DNA of 64,000 nucleotides from Streptomyces phaeolivaceus (GCF_009184865.1 NZ_CP045096.1:8246001-8310000), one strand, 5' to 3'; shown: positions 34,741-43,651, counted from the stretch's first letter. Translations and numbers: made by a program. Notes: generated by a model not told the origin, from the sequence alone.

Positions 34741-37232
34741 TGACACCGCCGCAGCCGCAGCCGCACCGGCTGCGGCTCCCGGCCGGGCGGGTGCCGCCCC
34801 TGCGCGGCCACCTCCCCTTCGCCGACGCGCCGGACGTGCCCGACCCCATCGAGGTCACCAGCCGCTGGCTGACACGGGGCGGCCGTCCGTGGTTCCCCGT
34901 CTCCGGCGAGTTCCACTACAGCCGCTACCCGGCCGGGGAGTGGGAGGAGGAACTGCTGAAGATGAAGGCGGGCGGGGTGACGGCCGTCGCCTCGTACGTC
35001 ATCTGGATCCACCACGAGGAGACCGAGGGCCGGATCCGCTTCGACGGCGACCGCGATCTGCGCCGCTTCGCCGAACTCTGCGCCCGCCACGGCCTGGACC
35101 TCGTCCCCCGCATCGGCCCCTGGGTGCACGCCGAGGTCCGCAACGGCGGCCTGCCCGACTGGGTCCTGACCCGCACGGACGCGCCCCGCACCGACGACCC
35201 GGCCTACCTCGCCGTCGTACGGCCCTGGTTCACGGCGATCGGCGAGCAACTGCGCGGATTGGGCCGGTCGAACGGCGGCCCCGTCGTCGCGATCCAGATC
35301 GAGAACGAGCTGTACGACCAGCCGGGACACCTCCTGACCTTGAAGCGGACGGCCCAGGAGGCGGGTCTGTCGGCGCCCCTGTGGACGTCGACCGCCTGGG
35401 GCGGCGTGCGCCTGCCGCCGGACGAACTCCTCCCCCTGTACGGCGGCTACACCGAGACCTTCTGGACCGAGGCGGACGGCGGCTGGTCCGACACCTGCCG
35501 CAAGCACTTCTTCTTCACCGACCAGCGCGACGACGAGGGCATCGGAGCGGACCTCCGCCCGACCACCGTGCGCGGCGGCGACCTCTCCGCCTCGGCGGCC
35601 CGATTCCCGTGGGCCACCTGCGAGTTGGGCGGCGGCATGGCGGTGGCCTACCACCGCCGGCCGCGTGTCGAGGCCGCCGACATCGGCGCCCTCGGCCTCA
35701 CCAAGATCGGCTGCGGCTCGGTCTGGCAGGGCTACTACATGTTCCACGGAGGCACCAACCCGCCGGGCGACCGCACCCCCCTCCAGGAGTCCCACACCAC
35801 CGGCTACCCCAACGACCTCCCCGTCCTCACCTACGACTTCCAGGCGCCCCTCGGCGAGTACGGCCAGTACCGCCCCTCCTACGACGAACTCCGCCTCCAG
35901 CACCTGCTGTTGGCCGACTTCGGTCGGCTGATCGCGCCGATGGACTCGGTGCTCCCCGAGCGACGGCCGACGGGGCAGCACGACCGGGAGACGCTGAGAT
36001 GGGCGGTGCGGGGAGACGGCCGCTCGGGCTTCCTCTTCGTCAACAACCATCAGCCGCACGAGCCGTTGCCCGAGCGCCCGGGGACGTCGTTCGAGGTGGA
36101 GTTCCCGGACACGGACGGTTCGGGCGGCTCGGATGGTTCGCGCGGTTCGGGCGGCTCGGGTGGCGGAGTGCTGTCGTTGCCGAGTTCACCCGTCACGATT
36201 CCCCAAGGGGCTTACTTCTGCTGGCCGTTGAGGCTGGAGGTCGCCGGGCTGCGGCTCGACTGGGCCACCGCGCAACCCGTCTGCACGGTCGACGACGGCC
36301 GGGGCCGAACCGTGCTGGTCCTGGCCGCCGTCGACGGCATCGACCCCGAACTCGCCCTGGACGTAAGGACGGTGACCACCCTCTCGGTTCCCTCGGGCGA
36401 GGTCGCCACCGTCGGTGACCGCATCCTGGTGACCGGGCTGCGGCCGGGTACCGACGCGCTGGTCGAGGTGGACGCCGCCGACGGCGGCCGGGTCGGTCTG
36501 CTCGTCCTGGACGCGGCGACGGCCCGTACCGCCTACCGGGGCCGGGCCTGGGGCGCCGAGCGGCTGGTGCTCGCCGAGGCCGGGGGCGGGGTGGTCTTCG
36601 ACGGGTACGCGGACGAGGTGCGGGTGCATGGGCCGAGCCCGGAACCGTCCCTCGCCGTGCTGCCCGCGCCGGAGCGGGCTCCGGTGGTGGCCGGGGCGAC
36701 GGTGAAGGAGGCGGCGGACGGGGTGTTCGTCCGCTACACGGTGGTGTCGGGGGAGGACGGCCGAGGGTGTGCCCCCGGCGGGGTGCCGGTCACCCTCGTG
36801 CGGTGCGCGGGGGAGGCGCCGCCCGTCGGCACGGGGGTGCTGGGGCGGGCGAGTGCGCCGGGGGAGGAGTGGTTCGGTGCGGTGGCCGCCGAGTATGTCG
36901 TCGGGGTGCCGGAGGGAGTGCGGGCGGGGTCGCTGCTGCGGGTGCGGTGGAGGGGGGATGTGGCGCGGGCGTATGTGGGGGACCGGCTTGTGGCCGACCA
37001 GTTCTACTCGGGGGAGGGCGCAGGGGCGGGTACGGGCGGTGTCTGGGACATCGGGCTCGACCGGCTGCCGGTGGAGGCGTGGGGGCCCGAGGGGTTGCGG
37101 CTGCGAGTGCTCCCGCTGCGGGCCGGGGCGCCGGTCCATGTGCCGGGATGGCCGGGAGACTCCGAGATCCCGGCGGAGATCACCGAAGCGGCCCTGATCA
37201 CCCACCACACCCACCACCTCCGCCCCGGCTGA
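34740..37232 (+). CDS. Second, divergent GH35 beta-galactosidase
   Basis: 830 aa. The barrel shows SGEFHYSRYPAGEWEEEL, VASYVIWIHHEE, acid/base E190 in QIENELYDQPG, nucleophile E295 in WATCELGGGMAV and MFHGGTNPPG. The longer length, and ELY in place of EYG after the acid/base, place it in a different GH35 branch from its neighbour. A Gly/Ser/Asp linker (about 458-476) separates the barrel from C-terminal beta domains. No signal peptide. It is translationally coupled to the first GH35 gene by a one-base overlap. Two dissimilar enzymes suggest that the imported galactoside has two linkages or side-chain types. Confidence 0.9.
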   Translation: MTPPQPQPHRLRLPAGRVPPLRGHLPFADAPDVPDPIEVTSRWLTRGGRPWFPVSGEFHYSRYPAGEWEEELLKMKAGGVTAVASYVIWIHHEETEGRIRFDGDRDLRRFAELCARHGLDLVPRIGPWVHAEVRNGGLPDWVLTRTDAPRTDDPAYLAVVRPWFTAIGEQLRGLGRSNGGPVVAIQIENELYDQPGHLLTLKRTAQEAGLSAPLWTSTAWGGVRLPPDELLPLYGGYTETFWTEADGGWSDTCRKHFFFTDQRDDEGIGADLRPTTVRGGDLSASAARFPWATCELGGGMAVAYHRRPRVEAADIGALGLTKIGCGSVWQGYYMFHGGTNPPGDRTPLQESHTTGYPNDLPVLTYDFQAPLGEYGQYRPSYDELRLQHLLLADFGRLIAPMDSVLPERRPTGQHDRETLRWAVRGDGRSGFLFVNNHQPHEPLPERPGTSFEVEFPDTDGSGGSDGSRGSGGSGGGVLSLPSSPVTIPQGAYFCWPLRLEVAGLRLDWATAQPVCTVDDGRGRTVLVLAAVDGIDPELALDVRTVTTLSVPSGEVATVGDRILVTGLRPGTDALVEVDAADGGRVGLLVLDAATARTAYRGRAWGAERLVLAEAGGGVVFDGYADEVRVHGPSPEPSLAVLPAPERAPVVAGATVKEAADGVFVRYTVVSGEDGRGCAPGGVPVTLVRCAGEAPPVGTGVLGRASAPGEEWFGAVAAEYVVGVPEGVRAGSLLRVRWRGDVARAYVGDRLVADQFYSGEGAGAGTGGVWDIGLDRLPVEAWGPEGLRLRVLPLRAGAPVHVPGWPGDSEIPAEITEAALITHHTHHLRPG

Positions 37233-37233
37233 A

Positions 37234-37444
37234 CGCCCCTTCGACCCCCTTGGCGGGGCGGGTGGGTGAGTGCGGGTTCGGTGGGCGCTTCTCGCGCAGT
37301 TCCCCGCGCCCCTCAAAGGGCCGAAAGCACGGGGCGCAGCCCCGGCTTTTCAGGGGCGCGGGGAACTGGGCGAGAAGCCCCACCGGACCCGCCCCCGACC
37401 GACAGACGCACCCCGCGCGGAGCGCGAAGGGGGTCGAAGGGGCG
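37234..37444. repeat. Nested inverted repeat of about 210 bp (hairpin repeat, copy 3)
   Basis: Outer arms 37234-37255 and 37423-37444 match over 22 bp with one mismatch. Inside them 37272-37313 pairs with 37352-37392 over about 40 bp with few mismatches, including the dispersed CAGTTCCCCGCGCCCCT module. A third small hairpin (GGGGCGCAGCCCC) is in the centre. It separates the GH35 operon from the LacI gene and can act as a terminator; the size and nesting suggest a MITE-like element. Confidence 0.75.
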
Positions 37445-37554
37445 CAGCCCCCGGGGAGGGGACGGGTAGGGGCGGCGGGGGCGAAACCGCCGGATCTATC
37501 CTGTGGCCCCGGACAGACCCCCGATCCGGCCCCCGTCGAAAGGGAACCAGCCGC

Positions 37555-38634
37555 ATGCCCCGAAGCACCACGAACGGCACCGCGGCCGACCCCCCCGACA
37601 CCACCCCCCGATCCCGCAGCCGCCGCAACTTCGCCGGCACCCGCCCGGTGATGGCCGACGTGGCCCACCTCGCCGGCGTCTCCAAGCAGACCGTCTCCCG
37701 TGTCCTCAACGACAACCCCGCGGTCCGCCCGGAGACCCGCCAGGCCGTGCGGGAGGCCATGCGCACCCTCGGCTACCGCCCCAGCCGCAGCGCCCGCTCC
37801 CTGGCCAGCGGCCGGACGAGGATGCTCGGAGTGATCTCCTTCGACGCGGCCCGCTACGGCCCCGCCGCCACCCTGACCGCGATCAACACGGCGGCCCAGG
37901 AGGCGGGCTACCTCGTCAGCTCCATCGCCCTGGACACGGCCGACCGGGACACCGTCGTCGCCGCGGTGGACCGGCTGTCGGCCGAGGGCGCGGACGGCGT
38001 CATCGCCATCGCCCCACAGCGCCCGGTCGCCACCGCACTCGCCCGAGCCCGCCCGGACACCCCGCTGGTCATGCTGGACAACGGCCTCGGCGACGGCACC
38101 CCCGTCGTCTCCTCGGACTTCACGGCGGGCGCCCGCCTGGCCACCGAACATCTGCTCGGCCTCGGTCACCGCACGGTCTGGCACATCGCGGGACCCACCG
38201 GCTGGACGTCCGCCGACCGCCGTGCCGCGAGCTGGCGGGAGACCCTGAAGCGGGCCGGCGCACGCGTCCACGCGCCGCTCGTCGGGGACTGGAGCGCCGA
38301 CTCCGGCTATGAACTCGGCCGGCGGCTCGCGGCCCGTCCGGACGTCACCGCCGTGTTCGCCTCCAACGACCAGATGGCCCTCGGCCTGCTGCGCGCGCTG
38401 CACGAGGCGGGGCGCCGGGTCCCGGACGACTTCAGCGTGGTCGGCTACGACGACATCCCGGAGGCGGCGCATCTGCTGCCGCCGCTGACGACGATCCGTA
38501 CGGACTTCTCGTTGATCGGCACGATGGCGCTGCGCTTGCTGGTGCGGCAGTTGGACGAGCCGGGGGATTCGGGGCGGGACTCGGTGATTCCTGTCGAGCT
38601 GATCGTTCGGGACAGTACGGGGGGCGCGGGGTAG
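37555..38634 (+). CDS. LacI-family transcriptional regulator
   Basis: 359 aa. The helix-turn-helix and hinge are classic: MADVAHLAGVSKQTVSRVLN, NPAVRPETRQAV, TLGYRPSRSARSLASGRT. The periplasmic-binding-like core (about 85-350) ends with VFASNDQMALGLLRAL and VPDDFSVVGYDDIPEA. ATG 37555 has AAAGGGAA upstream. It follows the MFS-GH35-GH35 genes but is separated from them by a large hairpin, so it likely has its own promoter. It should repress those genes through the palindrome at 31639-31652 and release on binding a galactoside. Confidence 0.94.
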   Translation: MPRSTTNGTAADPPDTTPRSRSRRNFAGTRPVMADVAHLAGVSKQTVSRVLNDNPAVRPETRQAVREAMRTLGYRPSRSARSLASGRTRMLGVISFDAARYGPAATLTAINTAAQEAGYLVSSIALDTADRDTVVAAVDRLSAEGADGVIAIAPQRPVATALARARPDTPLVMLDNGLGDGTPVVSSDFTAGARLATEHLLGLGHRTVWHIAGPTGWTSADRRAASWRETLKRAGARVHAPLVGDWSADSGYELGRRLAARPDVTAVFASNDQMALGLLRALHEAGRRVPDDFSVVGYDDIPEAAHLLPPLTTIRTDFSLIGTMALRLLVRQLDEPGDSGRDSVIPVELIVRDSTGGAG

Positions 38635-38705
38635 GTTCCGGGCGCCTACGGGGGTGCCTCTGGGGGTTTTCGGGCGACTGCGGGTTCGTGGTGGCCGGGC
38701 GCGCG

Positions 38706-38736
38706 GTTCCCCGCGCCCCTTCAGGGCGCGGGGAAC
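38706..38736. terminator. GC hairpin repeat, copy 4; bidirectional terminator
   Basis: Perfect 13-bp arms GTTCCCCGCGCCC / GGGCGCGGGGAAC with a five-base loop, between the convergent LacI and methyltransferase genes. Confidence 0.75.
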
Positions 38737-38749
38737 GTGCCGTCCTGCC

Positions 38750-39565
38750 TCAGGGCTTTCTTGCGATCGCCCCGTACATCGCGATGTCCTCGTCGCGGAT
38801 GCCCTCCTCGCCCGTGCCGTCCGGGAGCCACTTGTGGACCTGGACGATGCCGGGCTCGACGAGGTCGAGGCCGTCGAAGAACTCGTGGGCCTCGTCGATG
38901 GTGCGCAGCCGCATCGGCATGTCGCGGGCCGCGTACTCGCGGGCGACCCGGCCCACCTCCTCGGGGGCGAACTCGGCGGTGGCGATCGTCATCGCCAGAT
39001 AGCTGCCCGAGGGCAGCGGTTCGAGGAGCCGGCGGACGATGCCGACCGCGTCGTCCTCGTCCAGCACGAAGTGGACGATCGCGATCACGGTGAGCGCGAC
39101 CGGCTTGGACAGGTCGAGGGTGTCCCCGAACTCGGCGGAACCGAGGACGGTCTCGGGGTCCTGGAAGTCGGCCTCGATGTACGCGGTCTTGCCCTCGGGG
39201 GTGCTGGCCAGCAGCCCCTGGGACAGGGTGAGGACGATCGGGTCGTTGTCCACGTAGACGACCCGTGACTCGGGGGCCACCGACTGGGCTATCTCGTGGA
39301 GGTTGGGGGAGGTGGGGATGCCGGTTCCGATGTCGAGGAACTGGCGCATGCCCGCCTTCTCGGCGAGCCAGCGCACCGCGCGGTTCATCCAGTCGCGGTT
39401 GGCGCGCATATGGACCGGCAGGGCCGGCCACTCGTGCGCCATCGCGTCACCGGCCTCCTTGTCGGCCGGGTAGTAGTCCTTGCCGCCGAGGATGTAGTCG
39501 TAGATACGCGCGGAGTGCGCGTGCTCCGTGTCGATCCGGTCGGCCGGCCATCCGTTGTCGGGCAA
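38750..39565 (-). CDS. SAM-dependent methyltransferase, DUF574 family
   Basis: 271 aa. The N-terminus (DNGWPADRIDTEHAHSARIYDYILGGKDYYPADKEAG) is the hallmark of the actinobacterial DUF574 group. The SAM-binding strand reads FLDIGTGIPTSPNLHEIA, with VVYVDNDPIV holding the acidic ribose contact. The start is TTG 39565, because GGGAGGG lies 6 nt upstream and no site precedes the ATG at 39580. Streptomyces genomes hold many copies, often next to XRE/DUF397 pairs as here; the methyl acceptor is unknown. Confidence 0.9.
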   Translation of the reverse strand: MPDNGWPADRIDTEHAHSARIYDYILGGKDYYPADKEAGDAMAHEWPALPVHMRANRDWMNRAVRWLAEKAGMRQFLDIGTGIPTSPNLHEIAQSVAPESRVVYVDNDPIVLTLSQGLLASTPEGKTAYIEADFQDPETVLGSAEFGDTLDLSKPVALTVIAIVHFVLDEDDAVGIVRRLLEPLPSGSYLAMTIATAEFAPEEVGRVAREYAARDMPMRLRTIDEAHEFFDGLDLVEPGIVQVHKWLPDGTGEEGIRDEDIAMYGAIARKP

Positions 39566-39662
39566 CGCCGTCCCTCCCATCAGGTCGTGTCGTACAGACG
39601 AGGTGTCGGTTCTCAAACAAGTGGTGCGTCAACGAGGCGTGGCAGCAAGCGGGTTGAGCGGT

Positions 39663-39947
39663 TCAGAGCAGGAAGTCGGCGTCGCCCGCTTTCACACCGG
39701 TGAGGAAGCTGGTCATCTCTCGGGGGGTGAAGAGCAGTGCGGGCCCGTCGGGATCGGTCGACTGCCGTACGGCGACCCGGCCGTCGGCGAGCTTCTTGAC
39801 CTCCACGCAGGCACCGCCCGCGTCGTCGCTCCACGGCCGGTGCCAGTCCTGGACACCGAGATCGCGGGCCGGCATGCCGTTGCGGACGCCGCCTGTGTGG
39901 AGGCCGTTGCGTACTCCGTGGGGGTTGTGGGACATGTGGTGGTGCAC
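39663..39947 (-). CDS. DUF397 protein
   Basis: 94 aa. The C-terminal half has the DUF397 signature: CVEVKKLADGRVAVRQSTDPDGPALLFTPREMTSFL. The segment VQDWHRPWSDDAGGACVEV is also typical. Start GTG 39947 has a strong AAGGAG 7 nt upstream and overlaps the XRE gene's stop region, so the two are coupled. DUF397 proteins are usually encoded after XRE regulators with a DUF5753 domain in streptomycetes and are thought to oppose or bind them (relatives of BldB/WhiJ-type systems); the exact role is unknown here. Confidence 0.9.
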   Translation of the reverse strand: MHHHMSHNPHGVRNGLHTGGVRNGMPARDLGVQDWHRPWSDDAGGACVEVKKLADGRVAVRQSTDPDGPALLFTPREMTSFLTGVKAGDADFLL

Positions 39948-39948
39948 G

Positions 39949-40824
39949 TCAGAGCTCCTTGCGTAGCGCGCCGAGGAGGGCCTCGGTCTTGCGGGCGGGC
40001 GCCGACTGCGCGCCCAGCCGGTCCAGAGCCTCGCGGTACACGACGACGTCCTCCCTTTTGTCGAGGTAGACGGCGCCCACCAGACCGTTGAGATAGACGA
40101 TGTCCGGCAACTCGGGTGCTCTGAACCGGAAGAGATGGAACGCACCGGCCCGCATCGCCGGGTGCGGACCGTTGTGGAACGGCATGAGCTGGACCGTCAC
40201 ATGCGGCAGCCGGTTCAGCTCGATCAGATGGTCGATCTGGGCGCGCATCACGTCCGGTCCGCCGACCGGCCATCTGAGCACCGTCTCGTCCATCACCACC
40301 CACAGCCGCGGCGGTTGCTCGCGGGTGAGGAGTTCCTGGCGCCGCATCCGCAGCGCCACCCGCCGCTCGGTGTCCTCCGTCGCCGCGTGCGGGTTGCCGG
40401 CGCCGAGCAGGGCACGGGCGTACTCCTCGGTCTGGAGCAGGCCGTGCACGAACTGCGCCTCGTACGCGCGGATCTGGAGGGCCGCCTGCTCCAGGCTGAG
40501 GTAGGCGGCGAACCAGTCGGGCAGGACGTCGCGGTAGGTGTGCCACCAGCCGCGCTTGTTGGCCTCGCGGACCGACTTCAGGAAGGTCTCGATCTCCTGC
40601 TGGTCGGAGACGCCGTAGATCTGGAGCAGTTTCTCGACATCGGGGAGGCGGAGCCGGGCGACCTTGGCGGCCTCCAGGCGGCGGATCGTGGAATGGCTGA
40701 CTCCGATCGCCTCGCCCGCCTGCTCGAACGTCAGTCCGGCACGAGTGCGCAACTCCTCCAGCTGTCTGCCGAGGATCATGCGCAGCACGGAGGGGGCTCC
40801 GCCCCAGTCCGTTTCCGCGGTCAC
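39949..40824 (-). CDS. XRE-family regulator with DUF5753 domain
   Basis: 291 aa. Residues about 15-75 form the helix-turn-helix (GRQLEELRTRAGLTFEQAGEAIGVSHSTIRRLE). The remaining 190 residues are the DUF5753 domain (EQAALQIRAYEAQFVHGLLQTEEYARALL, VTVQLMPFHNGPHPAM, DIVYLNGLVGAVYLD). This is the WhiJ-like group linked to development in Streptomyces. GTG 40824 is chosen over 40833 and 40830 because GAGGGG lies 8 nt before it. It is coupled to the DUF397 gene downstream, and an ATP-binding protein is encoded divergently, the usual three-gene arrangement. Confidence 0.92.
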   Translation of the reverse strand: MTAETDWGGAPSVLRMILGRQLEELRTRAGLTFEQAGEAIGVSHSTIRRLEAAKVARLRLPDVEKLLQIYGVSDQQEIETFLKSVREANKRGWWHTYRDVLPDWFAAYLSLEQAALQIRAYEAQFVHGLLQTEEYARALLGAGNPHAATEDTERRVALRMRRQELLTREQPPRLWVVMDETVLRWPVGGPDVMRAQIDHLIELNRLPHVTVQLMPFHNGPHPAMRAGAFHLFRFRAPELPDIVYLNGLVGAVYLDKREDVVVYREALDRLGAQSAPARKTEALLGALRKEL

Positions 40825-41204
40825 GCCCACCACCCCTCACGCCGGGCACCCGAGTCATGTCGAACTGGATTACGAGTCCTGAGCGTTTTCGTTCAAGGAT
40901 TGCGCGTTGTTGTGCGAGTCGCTTCGAGAGCGCAGTCTGACACGATCTTGGCTCGAACGGGGGCAGCATGCCTCGCACAAATTGCAAATTTCAACTTGCT
41001 GGTTGCGAGGTGTTGTTCGCGGATGCCACAGTGGTCATACCGTCACGGCTTCGGTGAACGCTGAAGCTGCGCGGCCAGGTTGGGGGAGATGTGGCCGCAA
41101 CTCAGCGCTGTTCCCCGCGAGTTGCCAGTGTTCGCGAGGGGCGGCGAGACGGCCGTGGCACCGGCACCGCTGCGGTGCGAAGGGCCGACGAAAGGCATAC
41201 GGCG
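40825..41204. other. Divergent promoter region, AT-richer than its surroundings
   Basis: 380 bp between the XRE and ATP-binding genes. AAATTGCAAATTTCAACTTG near 40978-40998 is the most AT-rich stretch and probably holds promoters or the regulator's own site. No gene is supported. Confidence 0.4.
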
Positions 41205-41768
41205 ATGGCTCCGCCCACCCTCCCCCAGTCCACGGACCGGTTAGCCCCGACCATGTACCCACCCCTTGGAGCAGAGGCGTACGAACCCCACAGAGCGGGT
41301 GTGTTCGGACTGCCCGCGGTGCCCGCCTCGGCGGGCGAGGCGCGCAGAACCGTGCGCGAGTTGCTCGGCGAGTGGGGGGTGCGTCCGGAGACCCGCGAGG
41401 ACGCCCTCCTGATCACGTCCGAGCTGGTCACCAACGCGTTGACGCACACGGACAGCGAGTGGATCGTGTGCCGGCTGCACCTCACCGGCCGACGGCTCCG
41501 GATCGAGGTCGAGGACCAGAACAGCCGTCGTACACAGCCTGCCCGGCGTCGTCCGGGCCCCGACGACCAGAACGGGCGAGGGCTCTTGCTGGTCGGCATG
41601 CTCAGCAGCGACTGGGGGGTGCGCGACACCCCACAACGGTCCGGTCGTGTCGTCTGGGCAGAACTGCCGTCGGAGGGCCGGGACACCGCCGATCCCGCCC
41701 CTCCGACGGCCCCGCGTGAGCGTCAGGGGCTACCGTTGACCGATTCGACCGACCCGTCCTGGACGTAG
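41205..41768 (+). CDS. ATP-binding (HATPase, anti-sigma/RsbW-like) protein
   Basis: 187 aa. A small GHKL ATPase: RPETREDALLITSELVTNALTHTDS contains the N box (ELVTNAL), LRIEVEDQNSRR the G1 box, and NGRGLLLVGMLSSDWGVR the G2 region. Stand-alone domains of this kind act as anti-sigma kinases or partners of roadblock/anti-anti-sigma proteins. ATG 41205 follows AAAGG; ATG 41253 is an alternative. Codon 13 is TTA (41241-41243) if the first start is right, which would make translation bldA-dependent. It is divergent from the XRE-DUF397 pair. Confidence 0.87.
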   Translation: MAPPTLPQSTDRLAPTMYPPLGAEAYEPHRAGVFGLPAVPASAGEARRTVRELLGEWGVRPETREDALLITSELVTNALTHTDSEWIVCRLHLTGRRLRIEVEDQNSRRTQPARRRPGPDDQNGRGLLLVGMLSSDWGVRDTPQRSGRVVWAELPSEGRDTADPAPPTAPRERQGLPLTDSTDPSWT

Positions 41769-41811
41769 CGCCCAGTCCCGCCCGGCGGAGAGAGCCGCAC
41801 ATTGGGTACTG

Positions 41812-41835
41812 CCCCGCGCCCCTTCGGGGCGCGGG
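41812..41835. terminator. GC hairpin repeat, copy 5
   Basis: CCCGCGCCCC / GGGGCGCGGG arms with a TTC loop, 43 bp after the ATP-binding gene and 25 bp before the PfkB gene on the same strand. Confidence 0.65.
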
Positions 41836-41860
41836 TGAGGCCGTCACCGCTGGAGGCACG

Positions 41861-42844
41861 TTGTCCACCGAGTCCGAGATCGACGTCCTCGTGCTCGGCG
41901 GGGCGGGGGTCGACACCATCGTGTACGTCCCCGAGCTGCCGCTTCCGTTCGCGGACAGTCATCTGGTGCCGGCCATCGAGACCCGGGCCGGGCAGACCGG
42001 TGACTTCCTGGCGGTGGCCGCGCACACGCTCGGTCTGCGGACCCATCACCTCGACCTGCTCGGCGACGACCACGAGGGCGACCTCGTCCGCGCCCTCCAC
42101 CGCGACCGGGGCGTCCCCTTCACCGAGGCGCCCCTGCCCGGCGGCACCCGGCGCGCGGTGAACCTGGTCGGCCCGGACGGGCGCCGCTGCTCGCTCTACG
42201 ACGGCAGCCGCAGCCAGGAGGTGGGCGAACTGCCACCGGACACGGTCCGCGCGCTGGCCGGCGTCAGCCGCCATGTGCACGTGTCCATCAGCCAACCCTG
42301 CGCCGCCTCCCTGCCGGTGCTGCGCGAGCTGGGGGTCACCGTCTCGACCGATCTGCACGACTGGGACGGCGTCAACCCGTACCACGAGCCCTTCGCGTAC
42401 GCCGCCGACCTGGTGTTCGTATCCGCCGCCGCGCTGGCGGACCCGGAGCGCGTCATGCGCCGGATCGCCGAGCGGGGCCGGGCCCGGACCGTCGTCGCCA
42501 CGGACGGGGCGCGGGGCGCGTACCACCTCGTCGACGGCGAACTGAGCCACATCCCGCCGGTGGCCCCGCCGTCGCCCGCCGTGGACTCCAACGGCGCCGG
42601 TGACGCCTTCGCGGCGGGCTATCTCCTCGGCCGGCTCACCGGCGAACCCCCGCACCGGTGCGGCCTGTTCGGCGCGATCGCGGGCGCGTACGCCTGCACG
42701 GTCCCCTCGACCCGCACCGACTCCATCGGCCGCACCGAACTGCTCGCCCGCGCCGAGGCGCTCGGCCGCGCCGAGGCGCTCGGCCGCGCCGAGGCGCTCG
42801 GCCGCGCCGAACCGCCCGCCAGGGCCCAGGAGTCGGCCCGCTGA
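41861..42844 (+). CDS. PfkB-family carbohydrate kinase with C-terminal repeats
   Basis: 327 aa. Ribokinase-type fold: VLVLGGAGVDTIVYVPELP at the start, an early Gly-rich AGQTGDFLAVAA (sugar contact), and the catalytic segment VDSNGAGDAFAAGYLLGR near residue 240, where the Asp is the base and GAGD forms the anion hole. Substrate is a sugar or nucleoside, not determinable. TTG 41861 has GGAGG five nt upstream. The last 35 residues contain about four LGRAEA repeats encoded by an 18-bp tandem repeat (about 42752-42810), beyond the usual end of the fold. Confidence 0.9.
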   Translation: MSTESEIDVLVLGGAGVDTIVYVPELPLPFADSHLVPAIETRAGQTGDFLAVAAHTLGLRTHHLDLLGDDHEGDLVRALHRDRGVPFTEAPLPGGTRRAVNLVGPDGRRCSLYDGSRSQEVGELPPDTVRALAGVSRHVHVSISQPCAASLPVLRELGVTVSTDLHDWDGVNPYHEPFAYAADLVFVSAAALADPERVMRRIAERGRARTVVATDGARGAYHLVDGELSHIPPVAPPSPAVDSNGAGDAFAAGYLLGRLTGEPPHRCGLFGAIAGAYACTVPSTRTDSIGRTELLARAEALGRAEALGRAEALGRAEPPARAQESAR

Positions 42845-42850
42845 GCGCTC

Positions 42851-43007
42851 GGCCCTGGGGCGTGTTTCGGAAGTCCCTTCTGCTCCGCGACGCCCGGCAC
42901 GCCGAGAGCACGCTCCCCCGGTCTCGGCTTCGCTCGACCGGGAGGTACCCCCACGACGCCGCGGTGCCGCCCTTCGGGCGACGACGGGAATGTGACGACA
43001 GGCCCTA
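42851..43007. mobile_element. MITE-like element, copy A
   Basis: The segment starts GGCCCTGGGGCGTGTTTCGG and ends GTGACGACAGGCCCTAG; the ends are only partly complementary. Its interior (CTTCGCTCGACCGGGAGGTA) matches the interior of the larger element at 61837-62090, which shows common origin. The stop codon of the adjacent GTPase gene lies in its right end. Confidence 0.55.
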
Positions 43008-43604
43008 GCCCGGCCGGAGCCCGGCCGCCACCAGCCGGGCCTCCATCCGGCGGCGGGCCGCGCCGAGCACCGCCAGCAGGAGTTCCTTGCTGGAGTGGCG
43101 CTGGCGTACGTCGCACAGCAGGACCGGGATGTCGGGCGACAGGTCGAGCGCGTTGCGGACCTGTTCGGCGTCCACGTCACGGTTGCCGTCGAAGCAGTTG
43201 ACGCCGACCGCGAACGGGATGTCACGGGACTCGAAGAAGTCGACCGCGGGGAAGCAGGCGTCGAGCTTGCGGGTGTCGGCGAGGACGACGGCCCCGAGCG
43301 CGCCGCTGCACAGGTCGTCCCACATGAACCAGAAGCGGTCCTGTCCCGGCGTACCGAAGAGGTAGAGCACCAGTTCGGAGGAGAAGGTGATGCGGCCGAA
43401 GTCCAGGGCGACGGTGGTCGAGACCTTCTTCTCGACGCCTCTGAGGTCGTCCACGCGTCTGCCGGCCGGGGTGATGTGCTCCTCGGTGGCCAGCGGGGTC
43501 ACCTCGCTCACCGAGCCCACCATGGTGGTCTTGCCGACACCGAAGCCCCCCGCTATGAGGATCTTCAGCGCGGTGGGTACGAGGGGCTCGGAGCTGATGG
43601 ACAC
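43005..43604 (-). CDS. cvnD: Conservon-type small GTPase (CvnD-like), orphan set
   Basis: 199 aa. P-loop IAGGFGVGKTTMVGSVSE, the DFGRI segment that replaces the switch II entry, LYLFGTPGQDRFWFMWDDL (G3) and VGVNCFDGN (G4, Asn-x-Phe-Asp). These proteins belong to the conservon GTPases that work with a sensor kinase, a roadblock protein and a DUF742 protein at the membrane. Here a roadblock gene lies 47 nt upstream, but no sensor kinase or DUF742 gene is present, so the set is incomplete. GTG 43604 is the start. Confidence 0.9.
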   Translation of the reverse strand: MSISSEPLVPTALKILIAGGFGVGKTTMVGSVSEVTPLATEEHITPAGRRVDDLRGVEKKVSTTVALDFGRITFSSELVLYLFGTPGQDRFWFMWDDLCSGALGAVVLADTRKLDACFPAVDFFESRDIPFAVGVNCFDGNRDVDAEQVRNALDLSPDIPVLLCDVRQRHSSKELLLAVLGAARRRMEARLVAAGLRPG

Positions 43605-43651
43605 CGACCATCACCCTTTCGACGAGTTCCAGAACCGGCGGCCGTCGCGGC

